Source: Okapia johnstoni (Eukaryota > Chordata > Mammalia > Artiodactyla > Giraffidae). From it: a stretch of DNA of 64,000 nt. The notes beneath the pieces are model-generated. The model was not told the DNA's origin, made no database searches, and worked only from the letters and a program-made list of their open reading frames with translations. Of this stretch, positions 35,470-45,997 are shown one piece after another. Position 1 is the stretch's first letter, and each line of letters opens with the position of its first letter. The stretch covers positions 65,525,405 through 65,589,404 of the forward strand of contig CM044322.1 of the NCBI GenBank assembly GCA_024291935.2, read 5' to 3'. A program made the translations under genes and the position numbers.

Positions 35470-36674
35470 GTATGTCAACTGAGAATTTCCAGATGTTCAA
35501 GCTGGATTTAGAAAAGGCAGAAGAACCAGAAATCAAATAGGCAACATCCATTGGATCATTGACACAGCAAGAGAATTCCAGGAAAACATCTACTTCTGCC
35601 TCATTGACTACATTAAAGCCTTTGACTGTGTGGATGACAACAAACTGTGGAAAATTCTGAAAGAGATGGGAATACTAGACTACCTTACCTTCCTCCTGAG
35701 AAATCTGTATGCAGGTCAAGAAGCAGCAGTTAGGACCAGACATGGAACAATGGACTGATTCACAGTTGGGAAAGGAGTATGTGGAGTCTGAATATTCAGT
35801 CACCCTGCTTATTTAACTTATATGCAGAGTACCTCATGCAAAATGCCAGTCTGGATGAAGCACAAACTGGAATCAAGATTGCTGGGAGAAGTATCAATAA
35901 CCTCAGATATGCACAAGACACCACCCTCATGGCATAAAGCAAAGAGGAATTGAAGAGCCTCTTGATGAAAGTGAAAGAGAAGAGTGAAAAAGCTGGCTTA
36001 AAACTCAACATTCAAAAAACGAAGTTCATGGCATTTGGTCCCATCACTTCATGGCAAATAAATGGGGAAACAATGGAAACAGTGAGAGACTTTATTTTAT
36101 TGGGCTTCAAAATCATTGCAGATGGTGACTGCTGCCATGAAAGTAAAAAATGCTTGTTACTTTGAAGAAAAGATATGACCAAACTACACAGCATATTAAA
36201 AAGCAGAGACATAACTTTGCCAACAAGGTCCATCTACTCCGAGCTATGTTTTTTCCAGTAGTCATATATGAATGTGAGAGTTGGACTATAAAGAAAGCTG
36301 AGTGCCAAAGAACTGTGGTGTTGGATAAGACTCTTGAGAGTCACTTGGACTGCAAGGAGATCCAACCAGTCCATCCTAAAGGAAATCAGTCCTGAATATT
36401 CTTTGAAAGGACTGATGCTGAAGATGAAGATCCAATGCTTTGGCCACCTGATGTGAAGAACTGACTCATTAGAAAAGACTCTGATGCTAGGAAAGATTGA
36501 AGGCAGGATGAGAAGGGGACAATAGAGGATGAGATTGTTGGATGGCATCACAGACTCAATGGTCATGAGTTGAGTAAGCTCTGGGAGTTGGTGATGGACA
36601 GGAAAGACTGGCGTGCTGCAATCCATGGGGTTGCAAAGAGTTGGACACGACTGAGTGAATGAACTGAACTGAAC

Positions 36675-37092
36675 AGAAGGTTGTGATCAAGACCACCCCC
36701 AAAAAAGAGAAATGCAAAAAGGCAAAATGGTTGTCTGAGGCCTTACAAATAGCTGAGAAAAGAAGAGAAGCTAAAGGCAAAGGAGAAAAGGGAAGTTATA
36801 TCCACTTGAACGCAGAGTTCCAAAGAATAGCAGGAGACATAAGAAAATCTTCCTCAGTGATCAGTGCAAAAAAATAGAAGAAAACAGTAGAATGAGACAG
36901 ACTAGAGTTCTCTTCAAGAAAATTAGAGATACAAAGGGAACATTTCATGCAAAGATGGGCACAATAAAGGACAGAAATGATAAGAACCTAACAGAAGCAG
37001 AAGATATTAAGAAGAGGTGGCAAAAATATGCAGAATAACTATACAAAAAAGATCTTCATGACCCAGATAACCACAATGGTGTGATAACTCAC
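36675..37092 (+). mobile_element. Second BovB fragment, head-to-tail
   Basis: Directly after the first copy's 3' tail the text restarts inside BovB at 'ggttgtgatcaagaccacc', equivalent to about 34650 of the first copy, and runs to 'gtgataactcac'. It contains the linker between endonuclease and RT (36683-36877 reads 'AKWLSEALQIAEKRREAKG'). It ends without a BovB 3' end. Confidence 0.92.
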
Positions 37093-37806
37093 ACTTTCTA
37101 CTGTGGAACTATTAATGTTCAGTTATATTATATGAATGCAGCATGATAAACAGGTTTTCATATTGATAGCAATTTTGTTTCTGTTTGAGATGAAAGTTGA
37201 ACCATAGATGTGTTATTTCTTTAGTCTATAAAGGAGTATGTTGAAAAAAGAACAATCAGAAATTCTTGTCACACAATTTCCATCCCTCCCAAATGCTACC
37301 TTCTATTTCTTCAACTTCATAAATGTTTTGGAAGGAATTTATGACTCTAACTGCGTGAAGTTGCATTTATGATGATGCTCCTGAGACCGCTTTATTTGAT
37401 GCCTCGTAAATGTCAGTGAAATGTTTATTTTTAAAACAGGTTTTAAAAGTTAACACTGCATTTTTATTCGATTTAATCTTTCATTTTATGGTGAAGAATT
37501 TGCATTGCCAATAACTTGGCATCATGATATATTAATGAGAAGCATGAAAAAAATTATATAAACATTTCAGAAATTGTCAGTGGAGTTGTATTTTGATCCA
37601 CAAGTATTGGCATGTAAAGTATCCATGAGATCAGTATTCTATTTTTTGATCCATAGAAGCAGGTGAATCATTATATGTGTACACTGTAGAAAATAAATTC
37701 ATTTTTTATTAGATACTTCCTTTTATCCTAAAATTTGAGATTCCCATTGATGGGATAATATAGTGTAAAATTCTACCTGTAAGTCCTCAACCTTAGTGTA
37801 ATAGAG
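37093..37806. other. No recognised repeat
   Basis: About 710 bp of AT-rich DNA between BovB and a MER1-like element. Confidence 0.5.
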
Positions 37807-37988
37807 CAGGGATCCCCAACTTCCATGATATAATGCTGGATGATGTGAGGTGGAACTGATGCATAATATGAATAAAATACACAATAAATGTAATTTGGTT
37901 GAATCATCCTAAAATCACACCACCCAACCATTCATGGAAAAGTTGTCTTCCACAAAACCAGTCCTGGTGCCAAAAAGGATGGGAACTG
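37807..37988. mobile_element. MER1-type hAT-Charlie MITE
   Basis: Opens CAGGGATCCCCAAC and closes 'aaaaggatgggaactg', degraded inverted ends of the MER1 family. Inside are 'aatgtaatttggttgaatc', 'attcatggaaaagttgtc' and 'ccagtcctggtgcc' as expected. The flanking target site is not clearly duplicated. Confidence 0.75.
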
Positions 37989-38540
37989 CTATAATAGAAT
38001 ACTCCACACACACTTTGTGCAATGGATTTGGCAATGCACGAGTGACAATGACTAAGCCTTTAATTTTTACCTTCAGAGTCATTTACATTAGTTTATAAAA
38101 CAGATATATATATATACATATATATACATTATATCCAATAAATAGCATTGTAGGCAATCTGTGTTTTCTACTTAAATATGTGTATACATATACAAATATA
38201 TAAAGAATCATAATGTGTGCAATATTTCATCATATAAAATGTATAAAGAATTATGTGTGCAATATATATTATATATCATGTATGATCAAAAGCTACAACC
38301 TCATAGATATTGATTCTCTGATACTCAGATATTTCAGATTATTGTTTAATGAGTTTGTTATGGTTTCCAAATGAGATATTAACTTATTAAATCATTTAAT
38401 TAATAATTGGTGAACTTATGGATAAAATTACATGAAGTTAATTCCATTGGCACAACACATTATCATATCCTAGGCATGATAATTATTAGATTTATTTTAT
38501 TCAAAATAGAAATTAGTATCAACTAGTTTGATATCATTGT
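37989..38540. other. AT-rich spacer
   Basis: About 550 bp with a TA/CA low-complexity stretch at 38105-38130 and repeated 'tgtgcaatat' words near 38217-38265. Nothing else recognised. Confidence 0.5.
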
Positions 38541-39702
38541 CTGTTGTTGTTGATGTTCAGTCACATAGTCATGTCTAACTCATTGTGACCCCATGGACTG
38601 CAACATGCCAGGTTTCCCTTTCCTTCATTATCTCCCAGATTCTGCTCAAATTCGTGTCCATTGAGTCAATGATGCAATTCAGCGATCTCATCCTCTGTCA
38701 TCCCCTTCTGTCTTCAATCTTTCACAGCATCAGGGTATTATCCAGTGAGCCAGCTCTTTTCATCAAGTGGATAAAGTATTGGACCTTCAGATTCAGCATC
38801 AGTCTTTCCAATGAATATTCAGGGTTGATTTTCTTTAGGATTGACTAGTGTGATCTCCTTGCAGTCCAAGGAACTCTCAAGAGTTTTCTCCAACACCACT
38901 GTTCAAAAGCATCAATTCTTTGGTGATCAGCTTTCTTTATAGTCCAACTCTCACATCCATACATGACTACTGGAAAAACCATAGCTTGGACTATATGGAC
39001 CTTTGTCTGCAAAGTGATGTCTCTGCTTTCTAATACACAATCTAAGATGTCATAGCTTTTCTTCCAAGGAACAAGTTTCTTTTAATTTCATGGCTGCAGT
39101 TACTGTCCACAGTGATTTTGGAGCCCAAGAAAATAAAGTCTGTCACTATTTCCATTGTTTCCCCATCTATTTGCCATGAAATGATGGCACTGAACACCAT
39201 GATTTTTGTTTTTTGAATGTTGAGTTTTAAGCCAGCCTTTCACTTCCCTGTTTCACCTTTATCAAGAGGCTCTTTAGTTCCTATTCACTTTCTGCCATTA
39301 GGATGGTGTCATGTGCATATCTGAGGTTATTGATATTCCCCTGGCAATCTTGATTTCAGCTTGTAACTCATCCAGTGCAACATTTTGCATGATGTACTCT
39401 GCATAGAAGTTAAATAAGCATAGTGAGAATATACAGCCTTCATGTGCTCCTTTCCCAATTTTGAACCAATCTGTTGTTCCATGTCCAGTTCTAACTTTTG
39501 CTTTTTGACCTGCATACAGGTTTTTCAGGAGGCAGGTAAGGTAGTCTGATATTCCCATCTCTGTAAGAATTTCTTGGTTTTTTGTGATCCATACAGTCAA
39601 AGGATTGAGCCTAGTCAATGAAGCTGAAGTAGGTATTTATCTAGAATTCCCTTGCTTTTTCAATGATCCAACGGATGTTGTCAATTTTCCCCCTGGTTCC
39701 TC
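38541..39702 (-). mobile_element. BovB LINE, 5'-truncated
   Basis: Antisense BovB from the 3' end (TGTTGTTGTTGATGTTCAG) through the C-terminal domain and the RT palm to 'gttgtcaattttccccctgg'. On the minus strand 39298-39618 reads 'TGHGTTDWFKIGKGAHEGC', the RT thumb-side motif. The catalytic YADD reads YAHD (39308-39319). TCATTGT flanks it at 38534-38540 and 39703-39709. Stops and frameshifts throughout. Confidence 0.92.
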
Positions 39703-40583
39703 TCATTGTTTATATGCAATAAATATACATAAATTATAAGTATCCAACATAGTATCAACTATGATGGATAGCAAACGCTACAGCATTCTTTGAAAACAGA
39801 GTATCTGACCAAAGTCAATCTGAGAAAAATTAAACATTTCCAAAAGCAATACATGATGTAAAATTCAGTTTTGAAACCGTACCTTATTTATGAATTTTCT
39901 AATAGCCTTATAGATAGGATAAACTCTAAGTTTAGTTAAGTTGCTCAGTCTTGTCTGACTCTGCAGCTCCATGGACTGCAGCACACCAGGCTTCCCTGTC
40001 CATCGCCAACTCCTGGAGCTTGCTCAAACTCATGTCCATTGAGTCAGTGATGCCATCCACCATCTCGTCCTTTATCGTCCCCTTCTCCTCCTGCCTTCAA
40101 TCTTTTTGAGCATCAGGATATTTTTTAATGAGTCAGTTATTCACATCAGCTGGCCAAAGCATTGGATCTTCAGCTTCAGCCTCAGTCCTTCCAATGAATA
40201 TTCAGAACTGATCTCCTTTAGGATGGACTGGTTGGATCTCCTTGAAATCCAAAGGACTCTCAAGAGTCTTCTCCAACATTACAGTTCATAAGCATCAATT
40301 CTTCAGCACTCAGCTTTCTTTATAGTCCAACTCTCACATCCATACACGACTACTGAAAAAACCATAGCTTTGACTGGACAGACCTTTGTTGCCAAAGTAA
40401 TGTCTCTGCTTTTTAATATGCTGTCTAGGTTGGCCATAGCTTTTCTTTTCTTCAATTTATTTATTTTTTAATTGAATGATAATTGCTTTACAGAATTCTG
40501 TTGTTTTCTCTCAAACCTCAACATGAATCAGCCATAAGTATACATATATCCCCTCCCTTTTGAACCTCCCTCTCACCTCCCTC

Positions 40584-42990
40584 CTAATCCCACCATTCTA
40601 GGTTGATACAGAGCCCTTGTTTGAGTTTCCTGAGCCATACAGCAAATTCCCGTTGACTATCTATTTTACATATGGTAAATGTAAGTTTCCACGTTACTCT
40701 CTCCATACATTTCACCCTCTCCTCCCCTCTCCTAATGTCCATAAGTCTATTCTCTGTGTCTGTTTCTCCAGTGCTGCCCTGCAAATAAATTTTTCAGTAC
40801 CATTTTTCTAGATTCTGTATATATGCATTAAGATATGATATTTATCTTTCTCCTTCTGACTTACTTCACTCTGTATAATAGGCTCTAGTTTCATCCACCT
40901 CATCAGAACTGACTCAAATGTGTTCCTTTTTATGGCTGAGTAATATTCCATTGTGTATATGTACCACAATTTCTCTATTCATTCATCTGTTGATGGACAT
41001 CTAGTTTGCTTCCATGTTCTAGCTATTGTAAATAGTGATGCAATGAACAGTGGGATACATGTATCTTTTTCCATTTTTATTTCCTCAGGGTATATGCCTA
41101 GGAGTGGGATTACCGGGTCATATGTTGCTTTTATTCCTAGTTTTTTAAGGAATCTCCATACCATCTTCCAAATGGCCGTATCAATTTACATTCCCACTAA
41201 CAGTTCAAAAGCGTTCATTTTCTCCACACCCTCTCCAGCATTTATTGTTTGTAGACATTTCGATGAGGGCCATTCTGACTGATGTGAGGAAATACCTCAT
41301 TGTAGTTTTGATTTGCATTTCTCTAATAATGAGCAATGCTGAGCATCTTTGCATGTGCTTGTTAGCCATCCACATGTCTTCTTTGGAGAAATGTCTGTTT
41401 AGGTGTTTTTCCCATTTTTTGATTTTTTTTTTTTTTGATATTGAGTTGTACAAGCTGCTTGTATATTTTGGAAATTAATCCCTTGTCAGTTGTCTGATTT
41501 GCTATTATTTTCTCCCATTCCGAGGTTGGCTTTTCACCTTGCTTATCCAAAAGCTTTTAAGTTTAATTGGGTCCCATTTGTTTACTTTTGGTTTTATTTC
41601 CATTACTCTAGGAGATGGGTCATAGAGGATCTTGCTTTGATTTATGTCGTTGAGTGTTCTGCCTATGTTTTCTTCTAAGATTTTTATATTTTCCAGTCTT
41701 ACACTTAGGTCTTTAATCCATTTTGAGTTTATCATTGTGTATGGTGTTAGGAAGTATTCTAATTTCATTCTTTTACACATAGCTGTCCAGTTTTCCCAGC
41801 ACCACTTATTGGAGAGGCTGTATTTGCCCCATTGTATATTCTTGCCTCCTTTGTCAAAAATAAGCTACCGATATGTACATGGGTTTATTTCTGGGCTTTG
41901 CATCTTGTTTCATTTGTCTATATTTCTGTTTTTGTGCTAGTACTGTACTGTCTTGATGGCTATAGCTTTGTATTATAATATGAAGTCAAGAAGCTTGATT
42001 CCTCCAGCTTCATTCTTCTTTCTTAAGACTGCTTTGGCTATTCTGGGGTATTTGTGTTTCCATATGAATTTTGAAATTTTTCATTCTAGTTCTGTGAAAA
42101 ATGCCATTGGTAATTTGATAGGGATCACATTGAATCTGTAGACTGCATTTGGTAATATTGTCATTTTCACAATATTCATTCTCCTTATCCAGGAACATGG
42201 AATATGTCTCCGTCTGTTTATGTCATGGATTTCTTTTATCAGTGTCTTACGATTTTCTGTATACAGTTCTTTTGTCTTCTTAGGTGTGTTTATTCCTAGA
42301 TATTTTGTTCTTTTTGTTGCAAAGGCAAGTGGGATTAATTCCTTAATTTCTGTTTCTGATTTTTCATTGTTAGTATATAGGAATGCAAGTGACTTCCGAG
42401 TATTGGTTTTATATCCTGTGACTTTGTTAAATTCACTGATTACCTCCAGTAATTTTCTGATTGTATCTTTAGGGTTTTCTATGTATAGTGTCATGTCATC
42501 TGCAAACACTGAGAACTTTACTTGTTTTCTGATCTGGATCCCTTTATTATTGGACTCCTGTTATTATTGTGTTACTGTCAATTTCTCCTTTTATGTCTGT
42601 TAGTGTTTGTCTTATGTATTGAAGTGCTCCTATGTTAGGTACATAGATACTTACAATTGTTACGTCTTCCTTATGGATTGATCCTTTGATCATTATGTAG
42701 TGTCCTTCCTTATCTCTTGTAGTCTTCTTTATTTTAAAGTCTATTTTGTCTGATATGAGGATTGCTGCTCCAGCTTTCTTTTGCTTTCTATTTGCATGGA
42801 ATATGTTTTTCCATTCTCTCACTTTCAGTCTATATGGGTATTTAGGTCTGAAGTGGGTTTTTTGTAGACAGCATATATATAGGTCTTGTTTTTCTATCCA
42901 TTCAGTTTGTGTCTTTTGGTTGGAGCATTTAATCCATTTATATTTAAAGTAATTATTGATATATATGTTTTTATTGCCATTTTCTTAATT
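40584..42990 (-). pseudogene. L1 ORF2 remnant (endonuclease joined to RT end)
   Basis: ORF2 normally encodes endonuclease, reverse transcriptase and a Cys-rich end of about 1,275 residues. Here the endonuclease start is at about 42990-42547 (42547-42822 reads 'GHYIMIKGSIHKEDVTIVSI', close to the family). Near 42545, at the place of GDFN, it jumps to the RT palm, where 42081-42509 opens MFADDMTLYIENPKD. About 550 codons between them are missing, including RT fingers. The C-terminal part continues to 40584 with stops. The RT aspartates survive but the protein cannot. Confidence 0.88.
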
Positions 42991-43039
42991 GTTTGATATA
43001 TCTACTTTGTAGATATTTCTCTTCCATGGTATTTCTTGA

Positions 43040-43885
43040 CTATATAGGTCCCTGTAACATTTGTTGTAAACCTTGTTTGGTGGTACTGAATTCTCTTAAC
43101 TTTTGCTTGTCTGAAATCTTTTGATTTCTCCATAAATTTTGAATGAGATCCTTGCTGGGTAGAGTAATCTTCGTTGTAGAATTTTGCTTTTCAGTACTTT
43201 AAATATATCCTGCCATTCCCTTCTGGACTGCAGAGTTTCTGCTGAAAGATCAGCTGTTAAATGTATAGTGTTTTCCTTGTATGTTACTTGTTACTTTTCC
43301 CTTGCTGCTTTTAATCTTTCTTTGTGTTTTTAGTCTTTGTTAGTTTCATTAGTATGTCTCTTAGAGTACTTCTCCTTGGGTTTATCCTGTAGGGGACTCT
43401 TTGCACCTCTTGGACTTGATCGACTACCTTTTCCATGTTAGGGAAATTTTCAACTATAATCTCTTCATAAACTTTTTCATACCCTTTCTTTCCCTCTTTT
43501 TCTGGGACTCCTATAATTCTAATGTTGTTGCATTTGATATTGTTCCAGAGGTCTCTGAGACTATCCTTAGTTCTTTTCATTCTTTTTCATTTATCCTGCT
43601 CTTCAAGGATCATTTCCACCATTTTATCTTCCAGCTCACTGCTTCATTCTTCTGCTTCAGATATCCTGCTATTGATTCCTTCTAGAGTATTCTTAATTTC
43701 AGTAATTGTGTTGTTTGTCTCTGTGTGTTTATTCTTTAATTCTTCTATGTCTTTGTTAATTGATCATCTTACTATCATTATTCTTAATTCTTTTTCAGGT
43801 AGTTTGCCATTTCCTCTTAATTTATTTGGACTTCTGTGTTTCTAGATTGTTCCTTCACTTGTGCAATATTTCTCTGCCTTTTCAT
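43040..43885 (-). pseudogene. L1 ORF1 remnant
   Basis: ORF1 encodes the RNA-binding trimer-forming protein. The start codon at 43885 opens MKRQRNIAQVKEQSRNTEVQ, matching the ruminant ORF1 start. 43311-43580 reads 'NIRIIGVPEKEGKK' and 'ENFPNMEKVVDQVQEVQRVP', the RRM domain. The tail near 43190 still encodes the CTD word 'REWQDIFKVLKSK'. The N-terminal coiled-coil region between 43590 and 43820 is broken by stops and shifts. Total about 280 codons. Confidence 0.87.
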
Positions 43886-45471
43886 TATGCTTTTTAAAAA
43901 ACTTACTTTGTTTGGGGTCTCCTTTTCCCAGGCTCCAAGGTTGAATTTTTTCTTCCTTTTGGTTTCTGCCCTCCTAAGGTTGGTGCAGTGGTTTGTGTAA
44001 ACTTCATATAGGGTGAGATTTGTGCTGAGGTTTTTTGTTTGTCCTCTGATGGACAAGGCTGAGTGAGGTCGAAATACTGTCTGCTGATTATTGGGTTTGT
44101 ATTTTTGCTTTGTTTATTGTTTGGATGAGGTGTCCTGCACAGCGTGCTACTAGTGTATGGTGATGCTGTGTCTTGTATTCAAGTGGTTTCTTTGGTGGTA
44201 GTCCTCACTGTTTGATACTCCCTAGGGTTAGTTCTCTTGTAGTCTACGGTCTTGGAGGCAGTGCTCCCACTCCAAAGGCTCAGGGCTTGATCTCTGTCAG
44301 GAACGAGGATTCCACAAGTGGTTTGTTATGGCATTAAGCAAGATTAAAACAAATACTGAAAAATGAGCAACCAAAGATGAACCCCAGACAGATGATAATT
44401 ACAAAATCAAGCAAATAATAATTAAAATAATGGAATATACACATATACATATACACCCATAAGCAACAGTCCAACCAAAATAAAGTATAATAGATTGACC
44501 TGGTGAACAAAGGAAACCAAAAATTATATCTATAAGTTAAGAACAAAACTAACTAAAGCACAAATGGGAAAACAAAACTAAAACAAGGTGCCAAGTTGGG
44601 ATTAAAGCAATGAAAACAAAACTAACAAATATGTTGAGAGGAAAAGAAAGAAAGAAAAGAGAAAAAGAATAGATATGCAAGGTTAAATAGAGGTTGATAA
44701 AGAAGATTTATATACATTAAAGGTTAACTGCAAGGGTAGACGAACAGTAGGAAAAGCAAACAAAGAAATAAATGAGAAAAAAATAATAATAGATTTAAAA
44801 AATTAAAATTAAAGAAAAAGAGAGAGGAGGAAAGAAAAAAAAAGGAAAAACTCTACAGAACTGCAAAACCCAACATAGAAGCAGAGGTTTATAACAACAA
44901 TCAAAAGTGTGATTTAAAAAAAAAAAACTCAAAAATAATAAATGTTTCTTTTGAATCACTGCTGTCAGAGTCCTTTCCCTCACTGGGAGTCATAGTCCAC
45001 CTCACCTCCCTAGAATGCCCTACCACACTGTGCTGGTCTCTGAACCTGCTGTAGAGGCAGCTCAAATTCTAATCTGGTCCTACTCCTGTGTTTGTTTGCC
45101 TCCAATGTCCACAGCTATCAGAACTAGTATGTTTTCTTTCTTGGGAGCTCTCAGTGTCCTTTTACATATTCTGTAGGCACAGATTCTGCCTAGTTGATCA
45201 TGTGGATTTAATCTGAAGCTTGTACAGTTGGTGGGAAGGTTTTGGGTCTTCTTCCTTAACCACACTGCCCCTGGGTTTCAATTGTGGTTTTATTTCTACC
45301 TCCGCATGTGGCTCGTCCAGTGAGGTTTGCTCCTGAGGCTGCCCTGGAGGACCTGAGTCTGCCCCAGTGAGGGCCAGGTGCAGAGGTGGTGCAGCTGCTT
45401 GGGGCACATGGGTTCTGGCAGCACCAGGTACTCAGGGGAGTTGGCGGCTAGGGCAGCAGGAGGTATAGTGC

Positions 45472-45610
45472 TCTAGAACGGTATGGCAACCAGTATTGGA
45501 CAATACACTCCAGTACTCTTTATCTGGAGAACCCCGTGACAGAGCAGCCTGGCAGGCCACAGTCCACAAAGTTGCAACGAGTTAGGCACTGCCCAAGCGA
45601 CCAGTATGCA
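45472..45610 (-). repeat. Bov-tA/BovB-like segment within the L1 5' UTR
   Basis: The plus strand reads 'actccagtactctttatctg', 'agcagcctggcaggccacag' and 'caaagttgcaacgagttagg', matching the Bov-tA core in the sense direction (opposite to the L1). As I recall, the same segment is present in other cattle L1 5' UTRs, so it was probably captured before this copy inserted. Confidence 0.75.
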
Positions 45611-45831
45611 TAGACACAAGACTTTTTTTGCCTGTGGCAGCTATGCTCCAGTTAGGGTTGAGCGTGAAGGTGGCACAATGCTTGGGTCACTGAGACCCTG
45701 GCGGCACCAAGTGTGCATGGACACGGACTGTCTCAGCCGCAGGAGTTATGGCCCTATTAGAGTCTTTTTTTGAGTCTCTGGTAGCTGGTGATCAGAAGGT
45801 CTCTTTGGCTAGTCTTTTTACATAGTCTACC

Positions 45832-45997
45832 CGTTCAGGCATTTAGAGGGCTCCCTTGCCTGGGGTCCTTCTCTGTTGTTCAGCATGTCAGGCACATAGA
45901 GGGGCCCCCTGGCCGGGGTCCTACTCTGTAGATTGGGGCATCAATCACTTAAAGGGGCACCCTGGGTGGGGTCCTACTCTGTAGTTCATCAGGTGCT
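45832..45997. repeat. Three tandem units of about 55 bp in L1 5' UTR
   Basis: Each unit has a GGGG(C/T)-rich core followed by 'ggggtcctactctgt' or 'ggggtccttctctgt' (45865, 45919 and 45974 approximately), with 'caggca' or similar before it. The units diverge by about a quarter. Confidence 0.7.

Larger units (their letters stand above)
33842..36674 (+). mobile_element. BovB LINE, nearly full length, inactive
   Basis: Sense BovB from within the endonuclease ('gatgaccattatatctac') to the 3' tail (ACTGAACTGAAC). Endonuclease: 'ggggactggaatgcaaaagt' (GDWNAKV) near 34180. The RT N-terminal part lies near 35050-35350. In the palm the catalytic YADD reads YAQD (35908-35919). The C-terminal domain reaches 36660. 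It lacks the 5' UTR and endonuclease start, carries many stops, an AC repeat in the endonuclease and a foreign GC-rich insert. Not functional. Confidence 0.93.

Noticed and set aside
35165..35482. 105-codon open frame with reverse-transcriptase-like start
   Set aside because: It is BovB RT continued by chance through the GC-rich insert; not a gene.
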